A stretch of 61,749 nt of DNA from the NCBI RefSeq assembly GCF_011045025.1, contig NZ_JAAKZX010000031.1, forward strand, positions 1 to 61,749, written 5' to 3'. The notes under the pieces are model-generated. The model was not told where the DNA came from and searched no databases. It saw only the letters and a program-made list of their open reading frames with translations. A program made the position numbers and the translations under genes. This document shows positions 44,650-53,626 of this stretch, one piece after another; position 1 is the first letter of the stretch, and every line of letters starts with the position of its first letter. The DNA comes from Streptomyces ureilyticus. Lineage in GTDB: Bacteria; Actinomycetota; Actinomycetes; Streptomycetales; Streptomycetaceae.

Positions 44650-46075
44650 GGTGCGCCGGCTTCGGCCGCCAGTCCGGGTCGCTCCAGAGGCCAAGACGTG
44701 CTTCGGCAGCCGCCCCGAGGCGGAACGCGGTCAGATCGTCGAACGGTCGGGCGACGATCTGCACACCGGTCGGCACCCCGTTGCCCGCGCGACCTGAGGG
44801 CACGTTGAGGACCGGATGCCGGCTCGCGATGTTGAAGAGCTGGGTCAGGCACTGGCTCACGAGGTTGGCGAACTGCACGCCCTCGGCGAGCTCGACGGAC
44901 TCCGCGGACGTGGCGTCCGCCGGGTAGCCGGTGGTGGCCATGGTCGGGCAGATGATGGCGTCGTGGTCGCGGTGAATTTCGGCGAGCACGGCGTGCACGC
45001 GGCCTTCCTCTTCTACGATCCGCAGGGCGCCGACCTTCTCCAGGGCTGCCCCACACGCCTCGACGACATCGAGGACGTTCCGGGACCAGCGCGGGTCGTC
45101 GGCCGGCGCCCAGTCCAATACGGACGGCCCGAGGAGGAGGCCGTAGTGCGCCGCCGCGGTGGCTATGATCGACTGGCGGGTGATCGGGATCTCGACCGGG
45201 GTCACCTCGGCTCCGGCGTCCCGCAGGGCGCTCGCGAACCGCTCGATGTTGGCCGCCGCCTCTGGGACGACGGGGAAGTCACCGATGGTGACCGCGAGCG
45301 CGACCTTCAGTCCCGCACACGATCCGAAGGTCGTCGGGAGCGGTGGAGCAGCAGGTACCGAGGCGTGGTCGACGGGGTCCGGTCCGGCGATGACGTTCTG
45401 GAAGAGAGCACAGTCAGTGACCGTGCGGGCCATCGGCCCGTCCTGACAGTAGGTGTCAAGACTGAGCGGCGGCAGCGACGGCACCCGTCCGTAGGGGGGT
45501 CGGAACCCGACGACGCCACACAGAGCCGACGGAACCCGGATGGAGCCCGCGATGTCGGAGCCGGTGGCCAGTGGGGCGAGCCCGGCAGCCAGTGCCGCAC
45601 CCGAGCCGCCCGACGAACCGCCGGGGCTGTAGTCGAGGTTCCATGGATTGCGTGTGACGCCCCACAGCTCGGAGTGGGTGGTCACGGCGATCGAGAACTC
45701 CGGCGTCGTTGTCCGCAGGTGCAGGACCGCACCGGCGTCGATCAGTCGCTGGACCATCGGCTGGGTCTGCGTCGCGACGTTGCCTTCGGTCTGCAGGGAG
45801 CCGAAGCGATGAGACCTGCCGGCGATCGGCATCTCCTCCTTCACCGCGACCGGGACGCCTTCGAGCGCCCGGGGCGCCGGGCCCTTCCCCGCGTACCTGG
45901 CCTCGGCGACCCGCGCGACATCGTGGGCCTCGTCGAACATCTCCTCGGCGACCGCGTTGACCTCGCTGGTCTTGGCGACCCGTTCGATCAGCGAGTTCAG
46001 GACTTCCACCGGGGACAGTTCGCGCCGCCGAAACGCCCCCAGCATCTCGTCGGCCGACAGATAGTTCAGGTCCAT
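44642..46075 (-). CDS. Amidase-signature hydrolase
   Basis: This 477-residue amidase-signature enzyme has the Ser-cisSer-Lys triad: Lys in VAVKEEMP, cis-Ser in YSPGGSSGGSGAAL and the nucleophile Ser in GSDIAGSIRVPSALCG. It hydrolyses an amide bond; the substrate is unknown and no GatB/GatC partner exists, so a catabolic role is expected. ATG at 46075 follows GAGGAGCGAAGG. It overlaps the fusion-enzyme start. The context suggests that it releases an amine or amino alcohol for that enzyme. Confidence 0.93.
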   Translation of the reverse strand: MDLNYLSADEMLGAFRRRELSPVEVLNSLIERVAKTSEVNAVAEEMFDEAHDVARVAEARYAGKGPAPRALEGVPVAVKEEMPIAGRSHRFGSLQTEGNVATQTQPMVQRLIDAGAVLHLRTTTPEFSIAVTTHSELWGVTRNPWNLDYSPGGSSGGSGAALAAGLAPLATGSDIAGSIRVPSALCGVVGFRPPYGRVPSLPPLSLDTYCQDGPMARTVTDCALFQNVIAGPDPVDHASVPAAPPLPTTFGSCAGLKVALAVTIGDFPVVPEAAANIERFASALRDAGAEVTPVEIPITRQSIIATAAAHYGLLLGPSVLDWAPADDPRWSRNVLDVVEACGAALEKVGALRIVEEEGRVHAVLAEIHRDHDAIICPTMATTGYPADATSAESVELAEGVQFANLVSQCLTQLFNIASRHPVLNVPSGRAGNGVPTGVQIVARPFDDLTAFRLGAAAEARLGLWSDPDWRPKPAHHG

Positions 46076-46139
46076 CCTTCGCTCCTCTTGGCGACGGGCA
46101 GTTCGAGCACATGGGCAAACTGGTCGAATAAGGAAAGGG

Positions 46140-46952
46140 CTATTGCGCGAACAGCGTCAGGGGACCGCCTGCCGGGCTCAGCCCGCGCTCCTCCTGGATG
46201 GAGTTGCCGCCGTCCACCACGAACAGTTGCCCCGTGACATAGGACGACTCCGGCGAGGCCAGGAACGCCACCAGTCCGGCCACCTCATCGGGACGCCCGG
46301 CACGACCGACCGGCGTTGCCGCCCCGAGGGCGTCGACGTGCCCGTCGAGTCCTCCGGTCGCGATCCAGCCAGGCGCGACGGCGTTGACCGTGATGCCCCG
46401 CGAGGCGGTGTCCATGGCCGTCGAGCGGGTGAGACCGATCAGGCCGGCCTTGGCCGTGTGATAGGCGACGTCGCCCTTGTAGGCCATCACCGGACCCGAG
46501 AGCGACGACATGTTCACCACCCGGCCGTACCCGCGGTCGAGCATCGGCTGGAGCGCGGCGCGGGTCACGTAGAAGGTGGTGTCGAGGTTTCGTGAGAGGG
46601 CCGAACGCCACTGCTCGTCGGAGGCCGTCGCGAGGCTGGACGGATCTTCGGGCTCGACCACCGAGGCCATGCCGGCGTTGTTGACGAGAACGTCGATCCG
46701 GCCGAAGGCATCCAGCGCCTCGGCCACTACCGACTCAGCGAACCGGGGATCGGTGAGATCGCCCGCGACCCCGCGGACGGGGCAGCTCCCCGCCAGCTCG
46801 GCCACCCGCTCGTGAATCCGCCCGGTGGTCGAGGTGATCAGCAGCGAGTAGTCGTCGGCCAACCGTTTGGCGCAGGCGAAACCGATGCCGGATGCGCTGC
46901 CGACCCCGGTGATGACCGCGACGGGCAGGCCGTCGGCGTTGGTCGGGTTCAT
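46140..46952 (-). CDS. Short-chain dehydrogenase/reductase (SDR)
   Basis: This 270-residue classical SDR has [21 protein letters not shown], the catalytic Ser in NMSSLSGPV and YHTAKAG (YxxxK), ending with [13 protein letters not shown]. It is first in the operon with the amidase, fusion enzyme and permease, 64 bp before the amidase. It could reduce or oxidise the aldehyde expected from the phospho-lyase step. It is divergent from a TetR gene. ATG at 46952 follows GAGGGTGAG. Confidence 0.93.
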   Translation of the reverse strand: MNPTNADGLPVAVITGVGSASGIGFACAKRLADDYSLLITSTTGRIHERVAELAGSCPVRGVAGDLTDPRFAESVVAEALDAFGRIDVLVNNAGMASVVEPEDPSSLATASDEQWRSALSRNLDTTFYVTRAALQPMLDRGYGRVVNMSSLSGPVMAYKGDVAYHTAKAGLIGLTRSTAMDTASRGITVNAVAPGWIATGGLDGHVDALGAATPVGRAGRPDEVAGLVAFLASPESSYVTGQLFVVDGGNSIQEERGLSPAGGPLTLFAQ

Positions 46953-46998
46953 GTGGTGCTCACCCTCGATTCCCTGGACGCCTCATGGCGTGACTGAG

Positions 46999-47013
46999 TT
47001 GAACGTTCGTCAC
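46999..47013. promoter_or_regulatory. Candidate TetR operator, SDR side
   Basis: TTGAACGTTCGTCAC, with the palindromic core GAACGTTC, lies 47 bp upstream of the SDR start. A matching copy is at 47118. Confidence 0.5.
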
Positions 47014-47117
47014 AGTAAGGGAACCAAGGCGGCGTAGCAATGGCCAGTTCGCCTACATCTCAAGGGAATAGAGCCGTCACGGACCCGAGCAGGACGGCCG
47101 ACTTTTCTCCATATAAG

Positions 47118-47133
47118 TTGTACGTTCGTTCCA
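47118..47133. promoter_or_regulatory. Candidate TetR operator, tetR side
   Basis: TTGTACGTTCGTTCCA repeats the element at 46999 (TTGnACGTTCGT shared) in the tetR-proximal half of the divergent region. Confidence 0.5.
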
Positions 47134-47263
47134 GTTCCAGCGGTGAAGGGACAGGATGCCGCGGCGCACCACACAGGCAGGTTGCCCCCCGATTGCTACC
47201 GTGCGGCCATTGCCGTCGTGCGACGCCCGGCGGTCACCACAGGTGAGAAGGACGACGACAGAC

Positions 47264-47908
47264 ATGAGCCGGCCCGGCGAATCCGCCCAGCAACGAGACA
47301 CCCCCGTCCTGACCGAGCGCGGCGGGGTCCGCAAAGCGGCCATCCTCGAAGCAGCCCTGCGGGTCATCGGGGACAAGGGACTCGCCGGGCTCTCCATGCG
47401 TGCCATCGCGGCGGAAGCGGGGCTGCCGCTCGGAGCTCTCGGCTACTACTTCAAGACCAAGGACGATCTGATCCTTGAGGCGTTCGAGTTGCACACGCGC
47501 CGGGAGGCAGACCGGGTCCTCGCCGCCTTTGCGGGTGTCGAGAACGGCGACCATGCCGACGACATCGCCGAGCACCTCACGGCGTTCATCCACCACGGGC
47601 TGACCGAGGCACGCACGAGCCTGGTCGCGGAGTACGAGTTCCTGATCGAGTCAACCCGCAGGCCGGATCTCGCGCGCGTCTCGCGGGCGTGGCGCCAGGC
47701 GCTGCAGATCCAGGTCAGCCATGTCGCGAGCCGGCTCGGCTCGGACGATCCCGAGACAGACTCAGAGATCATTCTCTCGGTCATCGCGGGTCTGGAGATC
47801 GACCACCTCTCCACACCGCTCGACCCGTCGACGACGCAGGCGATCCGCACCGCACTCCGCCGCACGATCACAAGGCTCGGGCTCCGCGGCAACGCCGCGC
47901 GGCTGTAG
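47264..47908 (+). CDS. TetR-family regulator
   Basis: This 214-residue protein has a TetR HTH (LSMRAIAAEAGLPLGALGYYFKTKDDLILEAFELH) and a helical ligand domain. ATG at 47264 follows AGGTGAGAAGGA; the frame continues upstream to 47156 without homology. It is divergent from the SDR-amidase-fusion-permease operon, which it very likely represses through the paired TTGnACGTTCGT elements. Confidence 0.92.
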   Translation: MSRPGESAQQRDTPVLTERGGVRKAAILEAALRVIGDKGLAGLSMRAIAAEAGLPLGALGYYFKTKDDLILEAFELHTRREADRVLAAFAGVENGDHADDIAEHLTAFIHHGLTEARTSLVAEYEFLIESTRRPDLARVSRAWRQALQIQVSHVASRLGSDDPETDSEIILSVIAGLEIDHLSTPLDPSTTQAIRTALRRTITRLGLRGNAARL

Positions 47909-48481
47909 GTCACATCCCGGCAGTCCGGACGCACGACACCTCTCCGTACAACTCGGCGGCACCGCTGATCTCGCCTACCGCTCACCGCCGACGAACGCGG
48001 TCAGCGGCAGAACCCGGGACACCCGACCTCACCGGCTGGTGGCCGGACCGCCCGTATCCCGGAGTCGACCGTGTACCGGCGTCCGCCGAGCAGTCCACGT
48101 ACCGCGAAGACCATCGCTGTTCCGACAGCGGTCAGGTGGACGACGGGGACGTACCGATCCTCGAGCAGGTCGGGTTCGCTGCGGGCGGCGGCGGTCAGGG
48201 CTCTGCCAGCCTTCTCTCGGATAACACCCTCTGAGCACAGACCAGCGATAACACCGTCCTCGTTACCAGCGGCCTCAGGATGGCCTCAATTCATGGCACT
48301 AGCGCAGCACGGCCCAGCAGAACAGGTCTCCCGAGCTACGCGCCTGCAAGCATCCGTGCAGGTCACGCGACCACAAGCCGTGACAGGCCGACCCGGCCCC
48401 AAACTCACGAGCAGCGGATACGACGGGCGAGGCTCCACCACATGTGCGGTCTCGGCCCGCCCCGGCCGCCTCCCCGTCGGA
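47909..48481. other. Long intergenic region with a possible gene remnant
   Basis: No complete gene is supported. On the minus strand a frame open from about 48285 to 48001 has coding-like composition (DLLEDRYVPVVHLTAVGTAM, FAVRGLLGGRRYTVDS) but lacks a start and any motif that I recognise. It may be the decayed end of a gene. GATAACACC occurs twice (48228 and 48247). Confidence 0.4.
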
Positions 48482-50077
48482 TCAGACCGTGAACTCCCGG
48501 ATCACCACGTTCCGGAACACCGCCTGCCCGTCGATCGTGAACAGCGCCAGTGCGGTGTCGGACGGGTCGGGGAAGGCCTCGGTCGAGTGCACGTACCGGC
48601 CGTCGCCGACGAACATCTCGACGGACGTGCGGTCGACGAGGATCCGCAGGCGGACCGTGCCGGCGGACAGGTCGAACGGCGTGCGGCTCTCCTGCCAGCG
48701 GCCGGAGGTGTCGGGGCTCACGGTGTAACCGCGGTTGACGAAGGCGTAGTCGCCGTAGACCCCCGCGTCGATATGCCGCCCACCGTCCGACGACCGCCGC
48801 AACTGGAGGCCGGCGCCCACCAGTTGGTCCCAGGTGATCTCACAGGTCAGCTCGTACGCGGTACCCGTGTAGTCGAGCGGTCGTGTGCCGTCGACCGCGA
48901 TGTCGCCGAGATCCACCGTGCGCGACACATGGTCGTCCAGGGCCGCCACCGGCTGGGACGCCAGGTAATACGTACCCGACGCGTGCTTCAGCCGTACCTC
49001 GCGGACGATCGAGTCGGTGCCGTTGAAGCCGTCGCACTCGATCGTGGGCGTGGTGTTCGCGTAGTCCCAGTGGTTCATCCAGCCGATCGCGTACCGCGCG
49101 TCCGGGTCCAGGACCCCGCTCGCGTCACGTTTGTCGAAGGTGACCGCCGCGTACCAGTCCCAGCCGTGGTCCAGCCACTGGGGATCGGATGCGTCGGCGA
49201 TGAAGGTCGTACCGTCGAAGGAACCCGTCCAGTACGCGAACGTGCTCGGCAGCCCGGAGCCCTTGCCGTTGGCGCTGACGCCCAGCACCCACTTCCAGGT
49301 CCCGTCGTCCGCCCTGATCCGGAACAGGTCGGGGCACTCCAGGACGCCGATGCCGCCCTTGACGAAGCCGCCGACGTACGTCCACGCCTTGAGGTCGGCG
49401 GAATGGTAGAAGCCGACCTTGTCGTTCTCGGCGAGCAGCATCACCCACCGCCCGCGCTCCTCGTCGCGGATCACCTTGGGGTCGCGGAAGTCTCGTACAC
49501 CGGGATTGGGGAGGACCGGGGCGGTGCCGTGGTTCGTGAAGGTGCGGCCGTCGTCCGTCGAGTAGTACAGGTACTGGGCCTGGGTGACCTCGTCGGGCGC
49601 CATGGTGGCGAGGACGATCACCGCGCCCGCGCCGAAGCCCGCCGTGCCGTCCGTGTCGACCACCGCCGAGCCGGACCAGACATCGCCGTTGGGAGTCGTG
49701 TCCTTCGGCACGGCGATGCCCCGGTCGGTGAAGGAGACGAGGTCGGTGCTGGTGGCCAGGCGCCAGGTGGTGCCAGCCGTCGTGCCGCCCATCGAGTAGT
49801 CGGGGTTGTAGAGGTAGTAGAAGTGGTACTCGCCGTCGATCCAGATCGGGCGCTGCGGGTCGTTCATCCACTGGTCGGGGACCGTGAAGTGGTACTCGGC
49901 GCGGTAGCTGCCCGTGCACGCGGCCGTCGCCTCGCGGGCCGCCGCCACCGCCGGTCTCACGAGGTCCGGCAGCAGAACACCGGCGGCGCCGACGGCCGAG
50001 ACCGTCAGCAGCGACCGCCTGGACAGTGTCTCCCCTGTCTTCCCTGGGCCGAGCGAACTCCTCCTCATGCCACGCAT
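48482..50077 (-). CDS. Secreted GH32 fructan hydrolase (levanase/inulinase type)
   Basis: This 531-residue protein carries a twin-arginine signal (LSRRSLLTVSAVGAAGVLL) and a GH32 five-blade propeller plus beta-sandwich. WMNDP gives the nucleophile Asp, RDFRDPKV the RDP stabiliser and LECPDLF the acid/base Glu. The C-terminal module ends with RILVDRTSVEMFVGDG. It should cut levan, inulin or sucrose outside the cell. It is divergent from the ABC importer operon, sharing a regulatory region with inverted ACGAGTTAGG elements. ATG at 50077 is typical; a second Met at residue 4 is possible. Confidence 0.93.
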   Translation of the reverse strand: MRGMRRSSLGPGKTGETLSRRSLLTVSAVGAAGVLLPDLVRPAVAAAREATAACTGSYRAEYHFTVPDQWMNDPQRPIWIDGEYHFYYLYNPDYSMGGTTAGTTWRLATSTDLVSFTDRGIAVPKDTTPNGDVWSGSAVVDTDGTAGFGAGAVIVLATMAPDEVTQAQYLYYSTDDGRTFTNHGTAPVLPNPGVRDFRDPKVIRDEERGRWVMLLAENDKVGFYHSADLKAWTYVGGFVKGGIGVLECPDLFRIRADDGTWKWVLGVSANGKGSGLPSTFAYWTGSFDGTTFIADASDPQWLDHGWDWYAAVTFDKRDASGVLDPDARYAIGWMNHWDYANTTPTIECDGFNGTDSIVREVRLKHASGTYYLASQPVAALDDHVSRTVDLGDIAVDGTRPLDYTGTAYELTCEITWDQLVGAGLQLRRSSDGGRHIDAGVYGDYAFVNRGYTVSPDTSGRWQESRTPFDLSAGTVRLRILVDRTSVEMFVGDGRYVHSTEAFPDPSDTALALFTIDGQAVFRNVVIREFTV

Positions 50078-50139
50078 CGTGCGGCTCCCTCCCCCGACGT
50101 CGTCGTCGGGACGCGGCTCATGTGGTCCGGAACCGTATA

Positions 50140-50149
50140 CCTAACTCGT
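50140..50149 (-). promoter_or_regulatory. ACGAGTTAGG element, GH32 side
   Basis: CCTAACTCGT here is the exact inverse of ACGAGTTAGG at 50261, and it extends into TTAAAGG. It lies 63 bp upstream of the secreted GH32 start. Confidence 0.5.
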
Positions 50150-50260
50150 TAAAGGTCAAGCCTTCGCGCATCGGCCGTTCCCGTAACTTCCCATCCGCGC
50201 ACATCCCTTGACAGCGCCGCAGCGGGGTTCTCATCATCGTGAAATCAAACTTCGGCTAAC

Positions 50261-50270
50261 ACGAGTTAGG
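50261..50270 (+). promoter_or_regulatory. ACGAGTTAGG element, ABC operon side
   Basis: CTAACACGAGTTAGG (50256-50270) ends 7 bp before the binding-protein ATG, so a bound repressor would cover the RBS region. CTAAC/GTTAG also forms a dyad around ACGA. Confidence 0.5.
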
Positions 50271-50277
50271 CTCGCCG

Positions 50278-51687
50278 ATGACCGACTCGCTCCTCTCCCG
50301 ACGGGCCCTCATGCGCTACGGCGCGTACGGCGCCGGAGCCGCCGCTCTCGCCGGCGTCGCGGCCGGCTGGGACCGCCTCACCGCCGCCGACATCCCCGGC
50401 CGCGACGACGGCTCGCTCGTCATCGCCACCTTGGGCTCCGCCTTCGACCCCGAGGCCCAGCGCGCCCTGCGCGACGGATTCCGCGAGGTCCACCCCGACA
50501 TCAGGATCCGTATCAACCCCGTACAGGCCTACGACTGGTCGGACTTCTTCTCCAAGATCCTCACCCAGATCGCCGCGGGCACGGCACCCGACCTCGTGTA
50601 CGTCGCCACCGAGGGCGTACAGCTCTTCGCCCAGCGGCTCGGCGTACCGCTGGACAGGTGGGCGAAGCGGGACGCGGCCGAGCTGCGCACGTACTTCGCC
50701 GACGTCCATCCCTCGCTGGTCGAGTCGATGATGTACGAGGGGAGCCTCCACCAGCTGCCGGTCGAGTTCAACGCGGCCGACATGTACCTCAACAGCCGGG
50801 TCCTCGAACGCGCGGGTGCCGACCTCCCCGACGACGATTGGACCCACGACGACTTCACCACGCTGCTGCGAGCGATGAAACGCAGCAACGGCGACCGGTT
50901 CACCCCGTACTTCTGGACCAACCGGCTGTGGGGCGGAGTGGTCCCCTGGCTCTTCGCCAACGACACCAACCTCCTCACCGAGTCCAAGGCCCCCGGCGGC
51001 GACTGGCTCTGGAACTCCTTCTATCCCGAGGCACAGCGGCGCGGCCGGGGCGGCGGCTACCGGTGGACGACACCCCTGGCCGACTCCGACCGCGTCGCGG
51101 AGGTCTACGACTACCTCTCCTCCCTCGTCCAGGAGGACCTGTGCACCCGGCCGGAGGGCGGCGACGGCCGCAACCTCGTCGGCGTCTTCTCCACCGGCCG
51201 CGTCGGTGTCACGCCCGCGGGCGGCTTCTGGGCGGGCGGCCTGCATCAGGCGGGCATGAAACCGGCCGACTACGACGTGCGGTACTTCCCGCGCCGGCGT
51301 ACCCGGCGTCACCAGTTCGGCGCCGCCGGGTACGCGATGCTGCGCACGTCGAAGATGCGGGACGAGGCCTGGGAGTTCATCAAGTACACCGCCCGCAAGG
51401 ACGTGATGACCCAGCTCTTCGCGGCCAACCAGACCACTCCGGCCCGCCGCTCCATGGTCGACGAGGCCCGCTACCGGGAGACAGGACCGGCCCACTGGCA
51501 GGTCTTCTACGACACCCTCGACAAGATCCCCACCACCGGCCCGATCCCGGCCCCGCCGCAGGTCAACGAGGTCGAGCAGCTGCTGATCAAGCACACCGGA
51601 ACCGCCCTCGCGAGCCCCGGCGCGGTGCGTCCCGCGCTGCGTCGGCTGCAGGGGGACCTGGAGAAGGCCATGGAGCGTGAAGTGTGA
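50278..51687 (+). CDS. ABC sugar importer, substrate-binding protein
   Basis: This 469-residue family 1 solute-binding protein has a Tat-like signal (LLSRRALMRYGAYGAGAAALAGVA) but no lipobox Cys. It is followed by LVIATLGSAFDPEAQRAL, GTAPDLVYVATEG and the hinge-lobe pattern of sugar-binding proteins (AADMYLNSRVLERAG, GVFSTGRVGVTPAGG). It should bind fructo-oligosaccharides released by the secreted GH32. Its stop overlaps the first permease gene by 4 bp (GTGA). Confidence 0.92.
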   Translation: MTDSLLSRRALMRYGAYGAGAAALAGVAAGWDRLTAADIPGRDDGSLVIATLGSAFDPEAQRALRDGFREVHPDIRIRINPVQAYDWSDFFSKILTQIAAGTAPDLVYVATEGVQLFAQRLGVPLDRWAKRDAAELRTYFADVHPSLVESMMYEGSLHQLPVEFNAADMYLNSRVLERAGADLPDDDWTHDDFTTLLRAMKRSNGDRFTPYFWTNRLWGGVVPWLFANDTNLLTESKAPGGDWLWNSFYPEAQRRGRGGGYRWTTPLADSDRVAEVYDYLSSLVQEDLCTRPEGGDGRNLVGVFSTGRVGVTPAGGFWAGGLHQAGMKPADYDVRYFPRRRTRRHQFGAAGYAMLRTSKMRDEAWEFIKYTARKDVMTQLFAANQTTPARRSMVDEARYRETGPAHWQVFYDTLDKIPTTGPIPAPPQVNEVEQLLIKHTGTALASPGAVRPALRRLQGDLEKAMEREV

Positions 51688-52688
51688 CGAACACCGAGAT
51701 CAGGTCCGTGGGGCCGGAGCCCGCCCGCACCCGCAAGAGCCACAGGAACCGCAGCAACCGCAGGACCGGTCAGACCCGTAAGGCATCCGAGTCCACGGCC
51801 GCCACCACCATCCGCACCCGGGGCACCCGCCTCCTCGCCGTACTGTTCCTCGCGCCCACCGTCGTCGGCATCGTCGTCTTCACGGTCGTACCGATCGTCG
51901 GCTCGGTCGTCCTCAGCCTCTTCCAGTGGGACGTGATCGACGACCCGCGGTGGGCCGGAGCGGCCAACTACCGGGAGATCCTGACCGATTCGACGGTCCT
52001 CGTCTCCTTCCGCAACACGCTCGTCTTCATGGTGCTCGCGGTCGCACTCCAGTTGCTGATCGCGCTCGTGCTGGCGATCGCGGTGAACGGCCGGATGCCC
52101 AAGTGGCTGCGGTCCGTGTTCCGTTCGGCGTTCTTCTTCCCGCTGGTGCTGTCCGCCGCGTCCATCTCGGTGGTGATGAAGTACCTGTTCAACCAGGACT
52201 TCGGCCCCGTGAACTGGCTCCTCGGCACGGTCGGTATCCCCTCGGTCTCCTGGCTGACCTCGGAGAACGGGGCGATGGCGGCCGTGGTCCTGGCGTACGT
52301 CTGGCAGCAGTTCGGCTTCTCGTTCCTGCTGTTCGTCGGCGGCCTGAACAACATCCCGAAAGAGGTGCACGAGGCGGCTTCGCTGGACGGCGCGAGCGGG
52401 GTGCGCAAACACCTCGCCATCACCCTGCCGCTGCTGTCGCCCACGCTGCTGGTGGCGTCCGTGGTCGGCATCATCAACGCCCTCCAGGTCTTCGAGCAGC
52501 CGTACGTCCTCACGGCGGGCGGTCCCGGCGACTCGACGCGCACGGTCGTGATGGTCATCTACGAGACGGCCTTCGAGCAGCTCCGCTTCGGCGAGGCGTC
52601 CGCCGTGGGCGTCCTGCTCTTCGCCCTGATCATGGCGGTCACCGCACTCCAGTTCCGGCTCAGCCGGCGTTACGTCCACTACCAGTGA
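51684..52688 (+). CDS. ABC sugar importer permease (MalF type)
   Basis: This 334-residue protein has six helices and the EAA loop EVHEAASLDGASGVRKHLAITLPLLSP, typical of CUT1 sugar permeases. A basic N-terminal tail of about 45 residues precedes the first helix. GTG at 51684 overlaps the binding-protein stop. No ATPase gene lies in the operon, so a shared MsiK-type ATPase elsewhere probably energises it, as for many Streptomyces sugar importers. Confidence 0.93.
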   Translation: MTNTEIRSVGPEPARTRKSHRNRSNRRTGQTRKASESTAATTIRTRGTRLLAVLFLAPTVVGIVVFTVVPIVGSVVLSLFQWDVIDDPRWAGAANYREILTDSTVLVSFRNTLVFMVLAVALQLLIALVLAIAVNGRMPKWLRSVFRSAFFFPLVLSAASISVVMKYLFNQDFGPVNWLLGTVGIPSVSWLTSENGAMAAVVLAYVWQQFGFSFLLFVGGLNNIPKEVHEAASLDGASGVRKHLAITLPLLSPTLLVASVVGIINALQVFEQPYVLTAGGPGDSTRTVVMVIYETAFEQLRFGEASAVGVLLFALIMAVTALQFRLSRRYVHYQ

Positions 52689-52702
52689 GCCGGGTGAGTC
52701 AG

Positions 52703-53626
52703 ATGAGTACGAGTTCCCTCTCGGGTTCGATATCGGGTTCGGCATCGAGTGCGGCGTCGGGTTCGATGCCGGGTCCCCGCACGAGCCCCACCGCGTCACG
52801 CGTACGGCACGGCCCGGCGCCCTGGGGCCGGATCGCAGGCCTGGCACTGTGCGCCCTGTTGACGCTCGGCCCGGTCATCTGGACGGTGTCGACGTCACTG
52901 CGCACGCCGGCGGAGTCCTTCGACCTGCCGCCGAAGATCATCCCCACGGACCCCACCGTCGACGCCTACCGCGGGGTCTTCGACCAGATCGACGTCTGGC
53001 TGTACGCACTGAACTCCACCCTGGTGACCGCGCTGATCGCGGCCGGCCAGATGATCACCGCGGGCCTGGCGGGCTATGCCTTCGCCCGCCTCGAATTCCG
53101 CTTCAAGAAGCCGCTGTTCGCGCTGGTCCTGGCCACGATGATGGTGCCGTTGCAGGTCACCATGGTCCCGGTCTTCCTGGAACTGAAGACGATGGGTCTG
53201 ACCGACACCCTGCTCGGCCTCATCGTCCCGGCCTTCCCGACGGCCTTCGGCACCTTCCTGATGCGCCAGTACTTCCTGGGCATGCCGAAGGACCTGGGCG
53301 AGGCGGCGATGATCGACGGCGCGGGCCCGTGGCGCGTCTTCCGGTCCGTGTACGCCCCCTTGGCGGCCCCCGGTCTCGCCATCGTCGGCGTGCTGGCCTT
53401 CAACTACCACTGGAACGAGTTCTTCCGGCCGCTGATCCTCGAAACCTCCACCGAGAACCTCACGCTGCCCCTGGGCCTGGTCTCCCTCCAGGGCAACCTC
53501 GGCACCGGCTCGATCTCCGTCGTCCTCGCCGGAGTCGTCCTCTCCATGATCCCCGCCGTCGTCGTGTTCGTCGTCGGCCAGCGCCCTCTGCGCGAGGGCA
53601 TCACATCCGCAGGAGTCAATCGTTGA
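52703..53626 (+). CDS. ABC sugar importer permease (MalG type)
   Basis: This 307-residue protein has six helices and the loop DLGEAAMIDGAGPWRVFRSVYAPLAAPGLA. The first ~30 residues are Ser/Gly-rich and poorly conserved (SSLSGSISGSASSAASGS), encoded by a repeated TCGGGTTCG-like stretch. ATG at 52703 is chosen; an in-frame GTG at 52694 is the alternative. Its stop overlaps the TTG start of the intracellular GH32 gene. Confidence 0.92.
   Translation: MSTSSLSGSISGSASSAASGSMPGPRTSPTASRVRHGPAPWGRIAGLALCALLTLGPVIWTVSTSLRTPAESFDLPPKIIPTDPTVDAYRGVFDQIDVWLYALNSTLVTALIAAGQMITAGLAGYAFARLEFRFKKPLFALVLATMMVPLQVTMVPVFLELKTMGLTDTLLGLIVPAFPTAFGTFLMRQYFLGMPKDLGEAAMIDGAGPWRVFRSVYAPLAAPGLAIVGVLAFNYHWNEFFRPLILETSTENLTLPLGLVSLQGNLGTGSISVVLAGVVLSMIPAVVVFVVGQRPLREGITSAGVNR

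Noticed and set aside
48071..50152. 693-codon plus-strand frame opposite the secreted GH32
   Set aside because: Antisense shadow; the minus-strand gene has all GH32 catalytic motifs and a Tat signal.
52720..52770. Repetitive TCGGGTTCG-like DNA at the start of the second sugar permease
   Set aside because: It encodes a variable Ser/Gly N-terminal tail and is not a separate element.
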